DNA of 64,000 nucleotides from Streptomyces sp. ERV7 (GCF_001653515.1 NZ_LYOY01000029.1:868001-932000), one strand, 5' to 3'; positions 9,211-18,455 are shown, counted from the first letter of the stretch. The notes: generated by a model from the letters alone, not told the origin. Program-made: numbers and translations.

Positions 9211-10560
9211 CTACCAGCGCGGCAGGGCGGGGGTGCGCCACTGCTCGTACCCCGGGGCCCGGCGCATCGCGGCGGCGTCGTCGCGGTCGCGCAGGGTGCC
9301 GTCGTCGTCGAGCCAGCGCCGGTGGAGGCGCTCCAGCGCGTCCCGGTCGAGGGTGACGCCGAGCCCGGGGGCGTCGGAGACGGTGAGCCGTCCGTCCCGG
9401 AAGACGTGGCGCTCGACGACGTCCTCGCTCTGCCAGGGGTAGTGGCTGTCGCACGCGTAGTCGAGGTTGGGGACGGTCGCGGCGACGTGGGTCATCGCGG
9501 CGAGACTGATCCCCAGGTGGGTGTTGGAGTGCATGGAGAGCCCCACTCCGAAGGTGCGGCAGATCGCGGCCAGCTCCCGGGTGTTGCGCAGCCCGCCCCA
9601 GTAGTGGTGGTCGCTGAGGACGACCTGGACGGCGTCGGTCAGGAACGCCTCGCGGATCTCGGGGAACGTGGTCACGCACATGTTGGTGGCGAGCGGGACG
9701 GAGGTGCCCGCGGAGACCTCCGCCATCGCGCGCGTGCCGGACGCCGGGTCCTCCAGGTACTCCAGTACGTCCGCGAGCTCGGCGGCGACGCGCAGCGAAG
9801 TGGCCGTGCTCCAGCCGCCGTTCGGGTCGAGCCGCAGCGGCTGCCCCGGGAAGGCCTCGGCGAGCGCCCGGACCGCGGCGACCTCCTGCTCGGGCGGGAA
9901 GACGCCGCCCTTCAGCTTGAAGGAGCCGAACCCGTACTCGCGCGCGAACCTGCGGGCCTGCGCCACGATCCCGGCGGGGTCGACGGCCGCCCCCCAGTCG
10001 TCCTTCTCGCCCGCGCCGCCCGGGTGTTCGGCCCACCGGTAGAAGAGATAGGCGCTGTACTCCACGCTGTCGCGGACCTTGCCGCCGAGGAGGGTGTGCA
10101 CGGGCACGCCGAGGGTCTTGCCGAGCGCGTCGAGACAGGCGACCTCGAAGGCGGACACGACGGAGAGCCGCAGCTTGTCGGCGCTCTGCACCCCGCGCAG
10201 CCCGCCGACGTCGACGGAGTGGTCGACACGGGCCCCGTCCACGGGCAGGTCGTTCATAAGAGTGAACAGCCCCTGGAGATCGGAAACCCCCTGCCCGGCG
10301 GCGACCAGGGCCGCGGCATACGGCCGCGCCAGCTCCAGGTACTTGCCGTCCCCGTAGGTCTCCCCCACACCGGTCACCCCACTGGCGGTGACGACTTCGA
10401 CGACGAGGCGGGGGGTGTACGGCTGATGCACGCCCTGCACGTTGAGGAGCGGGGGGTCGGAGACGAGAACGGGGGTCAGTCGGATGTCGACGATCGCGTG
10501 CGCGCGGGGGGAGTGGGCTGTGTTCTGCTGCGGATGGCTCTGCTGCGAATGTACATCCAT
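9211..10560 (-). CDS. Glucarate dehydratase-like enolase-superfamily enzyme
   Basis: A 449-residue enolase-superfamily protein of the glucarate dehydratase subgroup. The catalytic KxK motif is FKLKGG (K215, K217). Metal ligands appear as D245 in RLDPNGGW, E270 in YLEDP and the TNMCV segment near 293. The His-Asp region is SDHHYWGG near 316-323, with SMHSNTHLG further on. The expected reaction is dehydration of D-glucarate or a related sugar acid to a 2-keto-3-deoxy product. A PfkB kinase gene follows on the same strand. The exact substrate is inferred, because the superfamily diverges in specificity. Confidence 0.85.
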   Translation of the reverse strand: MDVHSQQSHPQQNTAHSPRAHAIVDIRLTPVLVSDPPLLNVQGVHQPYTPRLVVEVVTASGVTGVGETYGDGKYLELARPYAAALVAAGQGVSDLQGLFTLMNDLPVDGARVDHSVDVGGLRGVQSADKLRLSVVSAFEVACLDALGKTLGVPVHTLLGGKVRDSVEYSAYLFYRWAEHPGGAGEKDDWGAAVDPAGIVAQARRFAREYGFGSFKLKGGVFPPEQEVAAVRALAEAFPGQPLRLDPNGGWSTATSLRVAAELADVLEYLEDPASGTRAMAEVSAGTSVPLATNMCVTTFPEIREAFLTDAVQVVLSDHHYWGGLRNTRELAAICRTFGVGLSMHSNTHLGISLAAMTHVAATVPNLDYACDSHYPWQSEDVVERHVFRDGRLTVSDAPGLGVTLDRDALERLHRRWLDDDGTLRDRDDAAAMRRAPGYEQWRTPALPRW

Positions 10561-10593
10561 GAGAATGGAGACTAGATATATGAACAGAGGGGG

Positions 10594-11559
10594 TCAAGAG
10601 AGGGGCCCTGTTTGAGCCCGGAGTTCGTCTGCGGGTTCGGTGGGGGCTGGTCGCGCAGTTCCCCGCACCCCTAGGGGGATGGGGCCCGGGGTGTCCGCCC
10701 CATCGGCTGGGTGCGGGGGCCTCAGGTCCCGCAAGGGGGTGCAGGGGTGCAGCCCCGCTGGGGGTACAGGAGGCCCGGCACGCGGCGGGGTCACCGCCGC
10801 GTGCCGGGATCGCGGGTGCTCCGGCGCGATCGCCTTCTTGCCGGAGATCCGGATCAGCGGCGCGCCCGCCACCTCCTCCACCCCGTGCCACATGTCGGGA
10901 CGAGACCCCAGCCAGGACAGCAGCTCGGAGCGCACCGGCTCCGGATCCGACCACGTGCCGTAGAACTTCGTACCCGTGATGCAGATCGGCCGCAGGCCGG
11001 TCGTCGCCACCGCGCCCCACACCGCCGCCGCGACCCCCGGGCAGTGCTCCGCCCGGAAGTCGTCGAACGCCACGATCCCGTCGGGGGCCACCAGGGTCCG
11101 GGCCGCCTCGATGTCCCCGTGGACGTGCTCGTACAGGTGAGAGGCGTCCACGTGGATGAAGCGGCAGGTCGAGGGGGAGACCCGGGACGTGATCACCGAC
11201 GTGGGGGCCTGGACCACCACCGGCAGGGCGTCGTGGAAGGACAGGTAGTTCGCCTCGAAGGCCCGCCGCGTCAGCGTCGCGTACGAGCGGTCCATCTCCT
11301 CGCTGTTGGGGTCGTCCGGCGCGGGCGAGTCGAACAGGTCGCAGACCGTGAACGTCTCGCCCGCCCGCAGGTACGACCCCATGAAGATCGCGCTCTTGCC
11401 CAGGTACGCGCCGAGTTCCAGCAGGTCACCACGGAGTTCCTGGCGCTCCTGGCGCGCCAGGAACCAGTCGAAGAGCAGTTGGTCGGCGGGCCAGAACCAC
11501 CCCTTGACGTCGGAGAAGCGGGCCGGGGCGGCGCTCTGAGCGCTCGTCGTTTGTGCCAT
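10594..11559 (-). CDS. Class I SAM-dependent methyltransferase (TylF/Methyltransf_24-like), with odd C-terminal tail
   Basis: A 321-residue protein. Residues 1-240 form a Rossmann-type methyltransferase: LLELGAYLGKSAIFM (SAM-binding motif I, near 46-60), TVCDLFDSP (motif II), FIHVDASHLYEHVHGDI and GIVAFDDF. This resembles Methyltransf_24/macrocin O-methyltransferase-like proteins. The last roughly 75 residues are proline-rich and low in complexity. They are encoded by a stretch containing a dispersed intergenic repeat (10623-10672), so the natural stop codon may have been lost. The acceptor substrate is unknown. Confidence 0.78.
   Translation of the reverse strand: MAQTTSAQSAAPARFSDVKGWFWPADQLLFDWFLARQERQELRGDLLELGAYLGKSAIFMGSYLRAGETFTVCDLFDSPAPDDPNSEEMDRSYATLTRRAFEANYLSFHDALPVVVQAPTSVITSRVSPSTCRFIHVDASHLYEHVHGDIEAARTLVAPDGIVAFDDFRAEHCPGVAAAVWGAVATTGLRPICITGTKFYGTWSDPEPVRSELLSWLGSRPDMWHGVEEVAGAPLIRISGKKAIAPEHPRSRHAAVTPPRAGPPVPPAGLHPCTPLRDLRPPHPADGADTPGPIPLGVRGTARPAPTEPADELRAQTGPLS
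10623..10672 (+). repeat. Dispersed intergenic repeat, copy A
   Basis: A 50-base segment starting GTTCGTCTGCGG and containing GCGCAGTTCCCCGC. It has a close copy in reverse orientation at 19604-19653. The segment lies inside the abnormal 3' tail of the methyltransferase frame. Related GCGCAGTTCCCCGCGCCCCT strings are common between Streptomyces genes. Confidence 0.7.
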
Positions 11560-11664
11560 GGACCCGGTCCTACTCCCGCCAGATGGCGCGGAGTTTACGG
11601 TCAGGGGTGGGGCTGATGGTGCCCCGGCTACATCCCTCCCCGCGGGCCGGAACCGGCCGGAACC

Positions 11665-12315
11665 TCAGCTGAAGATGATCATAGAGCCCTGCGCCAGCGA
11701 CCTCGTCGCCGCCGCGTGCAGCCCCAGCCACACATGCCGCTCCCGTGCGAAGGGGCTCTCGTCGTACGGGATCGGGCCCGCCGGCTCCTCCAGCGAGGTG
11801 GGGCGGTCCGGCGGAGCCGGGGCCATCGGCGGGTTGACCGGGTCTATCCCGATCGCCGGGGCCACGAACTCCAGCTCCCGCAGCAGCCCGTGGGTGGAGC
11901 CGAGCGGCCCGCCCCCGGCCAGCAGCTCCTCGTTGGCGAGGGGGGTGTGGAAGTCCACCGGTACGTACGCGCCGGCGTGGTCGTAGTGCCAGACCAGATG
12001 GGACTGCTGGGCCGTCGACTCGAACATCTCCAGCAGCTGTTCGTAGTCGCCGCCGAGCTCGTCCACCGGTGTCACGGCGAGGCGGCACAGCTGGAGGAGA
12101 TAGGCGCGGCGCAGGAAGTGGAGCGCGTCGTAGTCGAAGCCCGCGACCGGGGCGACATCGCCCGAGAGGCCGGGCATGTACGCGAAGACGGGCACGGGCG
12201 GCAGCCCTGCCTCACCGAGTGCCTTGTCGTACGAGGCGATCTCCTCGGCGAACGGGTTGTCAGGGCTGTGGCACAGCACGTCGACGAGGGGGACCAGCCA
12301 CAAGTCACAGGCCAC
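11665..12315 (-). CDS. Conserved hypothetical protein
   Basis: A 216-residue soluble protein beginning VACDLWLVPLVDVLCHSPDN. The GTG start at 12315 has a strong AAGGAG site. The sequence is acidic, with segments such as FAYMPGLSGDVAPVAGFDYDAL and HLVWHYDHAGAYVPVDF. I do not recognise a catalytic motif or named domain. Codon use is normal for the window, so the gene appears real and native. It stands alone between the methyltransferase and a membrane glycosyltransferase. Confidence 0.75.
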   Translation of the reverse strand: MACDLWLVPLVDVLCHSPDNPFAEEIASYDKALGEAGLPPVPVFAYMPGLSGDVAPVAGFDYDALHFLRRAYLLQLCRLAVTPVDELGGDYEQLLEMFESTAQQSHLVWHYDHAGAYVPVDFHTPLANEELLAGGGPLGSTHGLLRELEFVAPAIGIDPVNPPMAPAPPDRPTSLEEPAGPIPYDESPFARERHVWLGLHAAATRSLAQGSMIIFS

Positions 12316-12488
12316 GGGGCTCCTTACGAGGTCGCGATGGTCGGGACAGCGTAGTCCGCCGAGCACGCTCCGCGAAGCTCGCCCGTCAACTCCCGTGCGG
12401 AGCACGCGTCAACGCGCCGCGAAGCCATCGGCTCAGGAGTCACACACGTCTCAGAAGACGCATACCCACCACCGTCGACCCTCAGCCC

Positions 12489-14903
12489 TCAGCGCCCCAC
12501 GTCCCAGATCCATACCCCGTCCACCCGGTGGCCCTGCCTGCCGAGCAGCCGCGACACCGTGGTGTACAGCGCCTCCTCGTTGTCCTGCGGGGGCAGCACG
12601 ACCAGCCCGGCCTTCCAGTACTCCAGGTCCGCCCGCGCCTGGGCGCGCCAGGAGTCGCCGATGTCGGGGATCGCGCCGCCGTAGCGCACATCGCGCAGCA
12701 GGTTGGAGGTCCAGCGCGGGGAGGCGCCGTAGATGCCGATGCGGTCCGGGCCCCAGGGGCCGTTGAAGTAGCCGCCGGGGAGCGGGAAGCCGAGGTCCGC
12801 GCGGACCTGCCAGTGCAGGGCGTCGGCGGCCGCCGGGTCGGGCAGCGGCACCGTCACCACGGACTCGCCGGGCTTCACATACGTACGCCACAGCCCGTCC
12901 GCGAAGAACGACGGCACCGGCGCCCGCTCGGTCACCGTGAAGGGGGTCGGGACGATCGGCAGCAGCGCCGCCGCGACCGCCGCGAGGCCGGTGAGCCGGT
13001 TCACCCGGCCCGCCTTGGCCAGTCGCCCCGCCGCCAGCGCGACCAGCGCGCCGAGCGCCGGTGCGCACACCATTCCGACCCGGCCCTCGATGACCGACTC
13101 GAAGAGCGGGCGGTGGGCGAGAGCCCGCCAGGGGCCCGGCAGCTCCACGTCCGTGTACGGGACGCTGATCTTCTGGCCGAGCGAGAGGACCGCCGCCGCG
13201 ACCGCCGTGAGCGCGAGCGCCTTCACCAGGGCGTGGCGCCACAGCCGTACCGTGATCGCGAGGGCCAGCGCGATCAGCGGCCAGCCGTAGAACGCGTTCT
13301 GCTCGGTCCGGTTGAGGGCCAGCTTGTCCGCGGTCGCCTCGTCGCCGAGCAGCGCACGCCCGGAGAACTTCAGGAAGGACAGCGGGCTGTTGCCCGCGGC
13401 GTCGCCGTGCAGCACCGAGTGGTAGCTCTGGGTGCCGAAGAACTGCCAGGTCAGCGGATAGGCGATCAGTGGCAGGCAGACCAGGGCGGCGACCCCCATG
13501 CCCTTGGCGAGCGTGGGGCCCGCCTCCCTGATGACCTCGCGGCGGGCCAGCGCGTAGGAGAGCGCGAAGAGCAGCATGCCGACCGAGGCGAGCAGCAGGA
13601 CTTCTTCGCCGAGGAAGATCTGATACGTGGCGAACAGCCCGAGCAGCACGCCGTCGCGGCGGACGTTCGCGGCCGGTGAGCACAGCCGCAGGGCCCGGTC
13701 GACGATCACCGGGATCATGAACAGGACGCAGAAGTTCGGGTGGGCGTTGGCGTGCGAGATCATCGGCGGCGCGAAGCCGGCGAGCGCGCCGCCGAGGCCC
13801 GCGGCCCACGGGTTGTCGGTCACCCACCGCGCGAACAGCCGGTACCAGGCGTACGCCGTCGCGGTGAGGCCGAGCGTGAGGACCAGTGCCCAGGTGACGG
13901 TCGGGCCGAGCGCCAGGGTGACGGGGGTGAGCGGCACGGACAGGCCCAGCATGGGCGTGTTGCCCATGAGGTTCACCCCGTCCGGGAAGCCCTGGAGGGT
14001 GGTGAAGAGGGGGTCGCGCAGATGCCGGACGTTGTCGGCGGTGACCGAGAAGAACCACTCCCACTGGTTCTGGTCCTGGCCGGAGTCCGCGAGGTAGCCG
14101 CGGCCGAGGTCGGTCCAGAGGTCCTTGTAGAGCAGGACCGAGGAGAGCAGGAAGAGGGCGAACAGGGCGAGGCCGGCGCGGCTCGCGGAGCGGGCCTTGA
14201 GGCGGACGAGTTCGAGGAGCACCCGGCCGTAGTCGGCGGGGCCGACCTTGGAGCCCTCCTGGTGGGACCAGCGGACCGGGACCTCGGCCACGGCCCAGCC
14301 GTGGCGGCGGAAGTACTGGAGTATCTCGACGTCGATGCCCCAGCCGTCGAGGCGGGCGTCCGCGAAGGCCGCGCGCGCCTTGTCGCCGTCGAAGAGCTTG
14401 AAGCCGCACTGGGTGTCGTGGATGCCGGGGACCGCGACGGCGCGTATCAGCCGGTTGCCCATCCGCCCCAGCCACTCGCGCACCCGGCTCTGGTGGACCG
14501 CTATGTCGGCCTCGGGGTGGGCGCGGGAGCCGATCGCGGCGGCCGCCTCGGCGCCGTCGAGCTCCTTGGCGAGCCGGTCGAGCTCGGCGACGGGGGTGGC
14601 CAGGTCGGCGTCGGTGAGCAGCACACGGGCACCCCGGGAGGCCGCGACGCCCAGCCGCAGGGCGTGGCCCTTGCCGCGGTTGCGGTCGGCGGCGACGAGG
14701 TGGATCCGGGGGTCGGCGTCGGCGGCGTCCCGGGCGACGTCCGCCGTGCCGTCCTGGGACCCGTCGTCGACGACGATCAGCTCCCAGGACAGGGGCGCGT
14801 CGTGGAGGTGGTCCCGGATCGCGTCCAGGGTCGGGCCCAGACGCCGTTCCTCGTTGTACGCGGGGACGACGACCGAGAGGTCGAGGGGGCCGCCGTCCGT
14901 CAC
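12489..14903 (-). CDS. GT2 glycosyltransferase fused to a polytopic membrane (GT-C-like) domain
   Basis: An 804-residue two-part protein. Residues 1-230 are a GT-A family 2 glycosyltransferase of the dolichyl-phosphate glucose/mannose synthase type: VVVPAYNEERRLGPTLDAI, IVVDDGSQDGT, the metal motif LLTDADLATP and the DTQCGFKLF acceptor motif. The rest contains roughly ten hydrophobic helices and a C-terminal extracytoplasmic part, like polyprenol-sugar-dependent glycosyltransferases. It may make a polyprenyl-phospho-sugar and help transfer it to a cell-surface acceptor. The GTG start at 14903 overlaps the gntR stop by GTGA, so it was translationally coupled to that regulator gene, which is now broken. 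The acceptor is unknown. Confidence 0.88.
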   Translation of the reverse strand: MTDGGPLDLSVVVPAYNEERRLGPTLDAIRDHLHDAPLSWELIVVDDGSQDGTADVARDAADADPRIHLVAADRNRGKGHALRLGVAASRGARVLLTDADLATPVAELDRLAKELDGAEAAAAIGSRAHPEADIAVHQSRVREWLGRMGNRLIRAVAVPGIHDTQCGFKLFDGDKARAAFADARLDGWGIDVEILQYFRRHGWAVAEVPVRWSHQEGSKVGPADYGRVLLELVRLKARSASRAGLALFALFLLSSVLLYKDLWTDLGRGYLADSGQDQNQWEWFFSVTADNVRHLRDPLFTTLQGFPDGVNLMGNTPMLGLSVPLTPVTLALGPTVTWALVLTLGLTATAYAWYRLFARWVTDNPWAAGLGGALAGFAPPMISHANAHPNFCVLFMIPVIVDRALRLCSPAANVRRDGVLLGLFATYQIFLGEEVLLLASVGMLLFALSYALARREVIREAGPTLAKGMGVAALVCLPLIAYPLTWQFFGTQSYHSVLHGDAAGNSPLSFLKFSGRALLGDEATADKLALNRTEQNAFYGWPLIALALAITVRLWRHALVKALALTAVAAAVLSLGQKISVPYTDVELPGPWRALAHRPLFESVIEGRVGMVCAPALGALVALAAGRLAKAGRVNRLTGLAAVAAALLPIVPTPFTVTERAPVPSFFADGLWRTYVKPGESVVTVPLPDPAAADALHWQVRADLGFPLPGGYFNGPWGPDRIGIYGASPRWTSNLLRDVRYGGAIPDIGDSWRAQARADLEYWKAGLVVLPPQDNEEALYTTVSRLLGRQGHRVDGVWIWDVGR

Positions 14904-15645
14904 CGCTTCAGCCGCTCCGCCCAGGTGAGCGAGTGGTCGTTGTACGCGCTGATCACCGCGTACGCGGCGTCGCCGTCGCCCTTGACCACGGCGTCGACGA
15001 GGTCGCCGTGCCCGTTCCAGAGCCAGTCGCTGAGGTCGGAGCGCCCGCGCAGATACGGCACGGCGAAGACCCAGCACTGCATCCGCAGCCGATGCAGGAA
15101 GTCCGAGATATACGGATTCCCGGCGAGCGCGCCGAGCTCGCGCCAGAACCGGAGGTCGTAACCGATGAGGATGTTCAGGTCGCCGCTGCGGGCTGCGCGG
15201 GCGCACTCCTCGGCGCGGCGCCGCACGGAGACGAGCGCGGGGCCGTGGGCGGCGCCCAGCTCCGTGATCTTCCGGAAGATTCCGTTCACCACGAGGGGCG
15301 CCGCACGGAGACGAGCGCGGGGCCGTGGGCGGCGCCCAGCTCCGTGATCTTCCGGAAGATTCCGTTCACCACGAGGGAGCGGGCCTCGACCATGCCCTTG
15401 TAGTCGTCGACGGAGAACTCGTGGACGCGGAAGCCGCGGTGCTGGTCGGAGTCGAGCAGTCCCTGCGCGGTGAGGTCGACGAGTGCCTCGCGCACGGGGG
15501 TGGCGCTCACCCCGTACTGCTCGGCGATCTGCTTGACGGTGAACTCCTCGCCGGGCTGCAGGCGCCCCGCCAGTATCTCGTCACGCAGTGCGTCGGCGAT
15601 CTGCTGCCGCAGCGTGCTGCGCGTCACGCCTCCACTCGCGGGCAC
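14900..15645 (-). pseudogene. GntR family regulator (FCD type) split by an 80-bp duplication
   Basis: The N-terminal part (GTG 15645, ribosome site GAGGGGAGGG) encodes a winged helix-turn-helix: [19 protein letters not shown], then [17 protein letters not shown]. After GPALVSVRR the frame ends at PSW and a stop (15286-15288). The C-terminal effector domain resumes in another frame, AEECARAARSGDLNILIGYD to WAERLKR, ending at 14900. Between them is a perfect 80-bp tandem duplication. Removing one copy restores one open frame of exactly 222 codons, giving a normal 221-residue GntR/FCD protein. As given, the regulator is truncated after about 119 residues and should not sense its ligand. Confidence 0.85.
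15217..15377. repeat. Exact 80-bp tandem duplication inside gntR
   Basis: Bases 15217-15296 are repeated without mismatch at 15297-15376 (period 80; the match extends one base further). Eighty is not a multiple of three, so the copy shifts the reading frame of the regulator. Perfect identity means the event is recent, unstable, or an assembly artefact. Confidence 0.97.
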
Positions 15646-16599
15646 GGTGGCCCTCCCCTCGTCGGTATCCCGCACACGATAGGCCAGGCCTGGGCGGTAT
15701 TCCCCCACCCCGCCCCTTCCCTGAACCCTCCGGGGGTGGGGCTCCCCCGCGAACCCCGCCCCCCGCGCCTGCCGCTCGAACTCGGCCGGGTCCGCGTACC
15801 GCTGCGAGAAGTGGGTGAGGACGAGATGGCGTACCCCGGCATCGCGGGCCACCCCGGCCGCCTGACCCGCCGTCAGATGCCCGTGGTCCTCCGCCAGCCG
15901 TACGTCCTCGTCCAGGAACGTGGACTCCACGACCAGCATGTCGCAGCCCTCGGCCAGCGCGGGCACGCCCTCGCAGAGACGGGTGTCCATGACGAACGCG
16001 AACCGCTGCCCGCGCCGCGTCTCACTGACGTCGTCGAGCGTCACCCCGCCGAGCGCGCCCTCGCGCTGGAGCCGGCCCACGTCGGGACCCGCGATGCCGT
16101 GCTCGGCGAGCAGCGCGGGCAGCATCCGGCGCCGGTCCGGCTCGGTGATCCGGTAGCCGTAGGACTCGACCGGGTGCGAGAGCCGCCGCGCTTCGAGCGT
16201 GTACGCGTCGGTCACGGCCAGTACCGCCGCCTCGCCGTCGACCGGCGCCTGCGCCAGCTCGACCGTCTCGCGGTAGGCCGTCGCGTACCGCAGCCGGTCG
16301 AAGAAGTGCTGCCCGCTCGCCGGATAGTGCGCGGTGACCGGGTGCGGCACCCGGTCGAGGTTGATCCGCTGGATCACCCCGGCGAGCCCCAGCGAGTGGT
16401 CGCCGTGGAAGTGCGTGACGCAGATCCGGTCGATGTCGTGCGCGGCCACCCCGGCCCGCAGCATCTGCCGCTGGGTGCCCTCACCGGGGTCGAAGAGGAT
16501 GCCCTCGCCGTCCCAGCGCAGCAGATAGCCGTTGTGGTTGCGGTGCCGGGTCGGGACCTGGCTGGCGGTGCCGAGCACCACCAATTCGCGTACGGACAC
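15286..16599 (-). CDS. rnz: Ribonuclease Z, reading through into the GntR regulator frame
   Basis: Residues 1 to about 281 are RNase Z, the tRNA 3'-end endonuclease: [32 protein letters not shown] and the metallo-beta-lactamase motif [10 protein letters not shown] at 62-71. Late ligands lie in [20 protein letters not shown] and [10 protein letters not shown]. Family proteins normally end about 20 residues after [13 protein letters not shown]. Here that ending is missing: the frame continues through about 35 unrelated residues (GC-rich intergenic type) straight into the gntR start and on to the frameshift stop, 437 residues in all. All catalytic motifs are intact, so RNase Z activity may survive. 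The GTG start at 16599 fits the family. Confidence 0.85.
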   Translation of the reverse strand: MSVRELVVLGTASQVPTRHRNHNGYLLRWDGEGILFDPGEGTQRQMLRAGVAAHDIDRICVTHFHGDHSLGLAGVIQRINLDRVPHPVTAHYPASGQHFFDRLRYATAYRETVELAQAPVDGEAAVLAVTDAYTLEARRLSHPVESYGYRITEPDRRRMLPALLAEHGIAGPDVGRLQREGALGGVTLDDVSETRRGQRFAFVMDTRLCEGVPALAEGCDMLVVESTFLDEDVRLAEDHGHLTAGQAAGVARDAGVRHLVLTHFSQRYADPAEFERQARGAGFAGEPHPRRVQGRGGVGEYRPGLAYRVRDTDEGRATVPASGGVTRSTLRQQIADALRDEILAGRLQPGEEFTVKQIAEQYGVSATPVREALVDLTAQGLLDSDQHRGFRVHEFSVDDYKGMVEARSLVVNGIFRKITELGAAHGPALVSVRRPSW

Positions 16600-16622
16600 G
16601 TGCGGTTACCGGTCCTGTCCGA

Positions 16623-17045
16623 CTATCCCGGCGGCCACTGCAGGCCGCGCCCGCCGAGCAGGTGGGCGTGTGCGTGGAAGACGGTCTGGCCCGCGCCGCT
16701 GCCGGTGTTGAAGACGATCCGGTAGCCGCTGCCGTCGATCTTCTCGTCGGCGGCGATCTCCCCGGCCACGCGCAGCAGATCGGCGGCGATCACCGGCTCG
16801 GCGGCGGCCAGCGAGGCCGCGTCGGGGTGGTGGACGCGCGGGATGACGAGGATGTGCGTCGGCGCCTGGGGGTTGATGTCGCGGAACGCCACGACGGTCG
16901 GGGTATCCCGGACGACGGTCGCCGGGACGTCCCCCGAGACGATCTTGCAGAACAGGCAGTCCGCCTGCGGCTCTCCGGCCACGGTCCTGGGCTCCTCGGT
17001 CACGGTGGGAACAGCTGGATCGGTCAGTGGATCAGTCAGGAGCAT
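16623..17045 (-). CDS. HIT (histidine triad) family nucleotide-binding protein
   Basis: A 140-residue Hint/HinT-type protein with the histidine triad in TVFHAHAHLLGG and an N-terminal CLFCKIV zinc-type pair. Such proteins hydrolyse nucleoside phosphoramidates and acyl-AMP conjugates. The first 25-30 residues (up to AGEPQADCLF) have no family match, so translation may begin at an internal GTG near AGEPQAD; the longer ATG start is given. It lies 23 bases upstream of rnz on the same strand. Confidence 0.9.
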   Translation of the reverse strand: MLLTDPLTDPAVPTVTEEPRTVAGEPQADCLFCKIVSGDVPATVVRDTPTVVAFRDINPQAPTHILVIPRVHHPDAASLAAAEPVIAADLLRVAGEIAADEKIDGSGYRIVFNTGSGAGQTVFHAHAHLLGGRGLQWPPG

Positions 17046-17087
17046 GCTACTGACGTTTGCCCGCCGATCCCCACTCGCCCCGGTTCG

Positions 17088-17621
17088 TCACTTGCCCCGG
17101 AACGACTCCGTCACGGTCACCGTGACCGTCACCGTCGGGCGACTGCCCGGCTTCCCCGGGGGCTTGGGGGTGCTCTTGGTGGGGGGCGGCGCGTTGCAGT
17201 CGCCCAGCACACTGGCGTGGAAGACCGTGCGGTCCGCGACCTTCGCCGTGAGGTCGCCGCGTACACAGCGGTCCTCGCGCTCCTCCGTGACCTTGCCGGT
17301 GACGCTGATCTTCCTGTTGTCGTCGGTGCGGCCCCGGCAGTCGACCGTGGCGACCGTACGCGTCGAACCGGCCGACGGGGTACGGGTGGAGCCGCCCCCG
17401 CCGTCGATCTTCGCCGTACACGTCAGATACCGCACCTTGACGCCGTCGTGCTCCAGCTTGCTGGTCGCGACCTTGTCGGTGGTCACCGAGACGGTGACCG
17501 AGCTCATTCCGCCGACCGGGTCGCAGGCCGCGGCCCCGGCGGCCGCCCCGGCGACCAGACCGAGCGCGGCGAGCGCGCGCCGGTGGCGCAGCGGCCACGT
17601 GACATATCTCCTTGCCCCCAT
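17088..17621 (-). CDS. Putative secreted lipoprotein
   Basis: A 177-residue protein with a lipoprotein signal: the basic start MGARRYVTWPLRHRR, a hydrophobic stretch, then a lipobox ending AGAAAC at cysteine 33. The mature part has four further cysteines and a C-terminal Thr/Val and proline-rich tail (TVTVTVTVTESF). No catalytic domain is recognised. It should be anchored to the outer face of the membrane. It sits between rsmE and the HIT gene on the same strand. Confidence 0.75.
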   Translation of the reverse strand: MGARRYVTWPLRHRRALAALGLVAGAAAGAAACDPVGGMSSVTVSVTTDKVATSKLEHDGVKVRYLTCTAKIDGGGGSTRTPSAGSTRTVATVDCRGRTDDNRKISVTGKVTEEREDRCVRGDLTAKVADRTVFHASVLGDCNAPPPTKSTPKPPGKPGSRPTVTVTVTVTESFRGK

Positions 17622-17692
17622 ACGCGCCAGCGTCCCACCACCGCGCGGGCGGCGGTAGATGGCTTTACGACGTCACGAGCGGTTCTGTGGCG

Positions 17693-18445
17693 TCACGACC
17701 AGCGGCCGGTGCGCCCCATCAGCAGCGCGGCCGCCGCCGTGCCCGCCGTGGAGGTGCGCAGCACGCTCGGGCCGAGCAGATACGGCCTGGCGCCCGCCTC
17801 GGCGAAGGCGGCCAACTCCTCGGGCGACACGCCCCCTTCGGGGCCCACCACCAGGACGATCTCCCCCTGTGCGGGCAGTTCGGCCGTGGCCAGCGGCTCG
17901 CTCGGGATGTCGCTGCCCTCGTGCAGCACGGCGGCGAAATCAGCCGTGGCCAAAAACGCGACAACCTGCTTGGTCGTCATCGCGTCCCGTACCTCCGGGA
18001 ACCGCACCCGGCGCGACTGCTTGCCCGACTCACGGGCCGTGGCGCGCCACTTGGCCAGCGACTTGGCGCCCCGGTCGCCCTTCCACTGGGTGATGCAGCG
18101 CGAGGCCTGCCACGGCACCACGGCGTCGACGCCCACCTCGGTCATCGTCTCCACCGCGACCTCGCCCCGGTCGCCCTTGGGCAGCGCCTGGACGACGGTG
18201 ATGCGCGGCTGCGGCTCCGGCTCGTCCATCAGCGAGTCGAGCTGGACGATCAGCCGGTCCTTGCCTTCGGTGTCCAGGACCACGCAGTCCGCCCAGGTGC
18301 CGAGCCCGTCGGTGAGGACGACGTCCTCACCGGGCTTGAGCCGCTTCACGGAGACGGCGTGCCGCCCCTCGGGCCCGTCCAGGACGTACCGGCCGCCCGG
18401 CCCGGACTCGTGGAACCGCTCGACGACGAAGACCGGGGCGGTCAT
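17693..18445 (-). CDS. rsmE: 16S rRNA (uracil(1498)-N(3))-methyltransferase RsmE
   Basis: A 250-residue SPOUT-fold methyltransferase that modifies U1498 of 16S rRNA. The N-terminal PUA-like part (HAVSVKRLKPGEDVVLTDG) is followed by the SPOUT domain with CITQWKGDR, the SAM loop LVVGPEGGVSPEEL near 195-208 and LGPSVLRTSTAGTAA near the end. Complete, family-typical length. In many actinobacteria it lies close to dnaJ/hrcA, as here. Confidence 0.96.
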   Translation of the reverse strand: MTAPVFVVERFHESGPGGRYVLDGPEGRHAVSVKRLKPGEDVVLTDGLGTWADCVVLDTEGKDRLIVQLDSLMDEPEPQPRITVVQALPKGDRGEVAVETMTEVGVDAVVPWQASRCITQWKGDRGAKSLAKWRATARESGKQSRRVRFPEVRDAMTTKQVVAFLATADFAAVLHEGSDIPSEPLATAELPAQGEIVLVVGPEGGVSPEELAAFAEAGARPYLLGPSVLRTSTAGTAAAALLMGRTGRWS

Positions 18446-18455
18446 GACGTACTCC

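Noticed and set aside
13740..15161. Long plus-strand frame opposite the glycosyltransferase
   Set aside because: Antisense shadow: the minus strand codes for clear GT2 motifs, and the plus frame has no ribosome site or domain.
15286..15645. True RNase Z-GntR fusion protein
   Set aside because: The linker is intergenic in character and contains a ribosome site and GTG for gntR, so independent translation of the regulator is more likely than a designed fusion.
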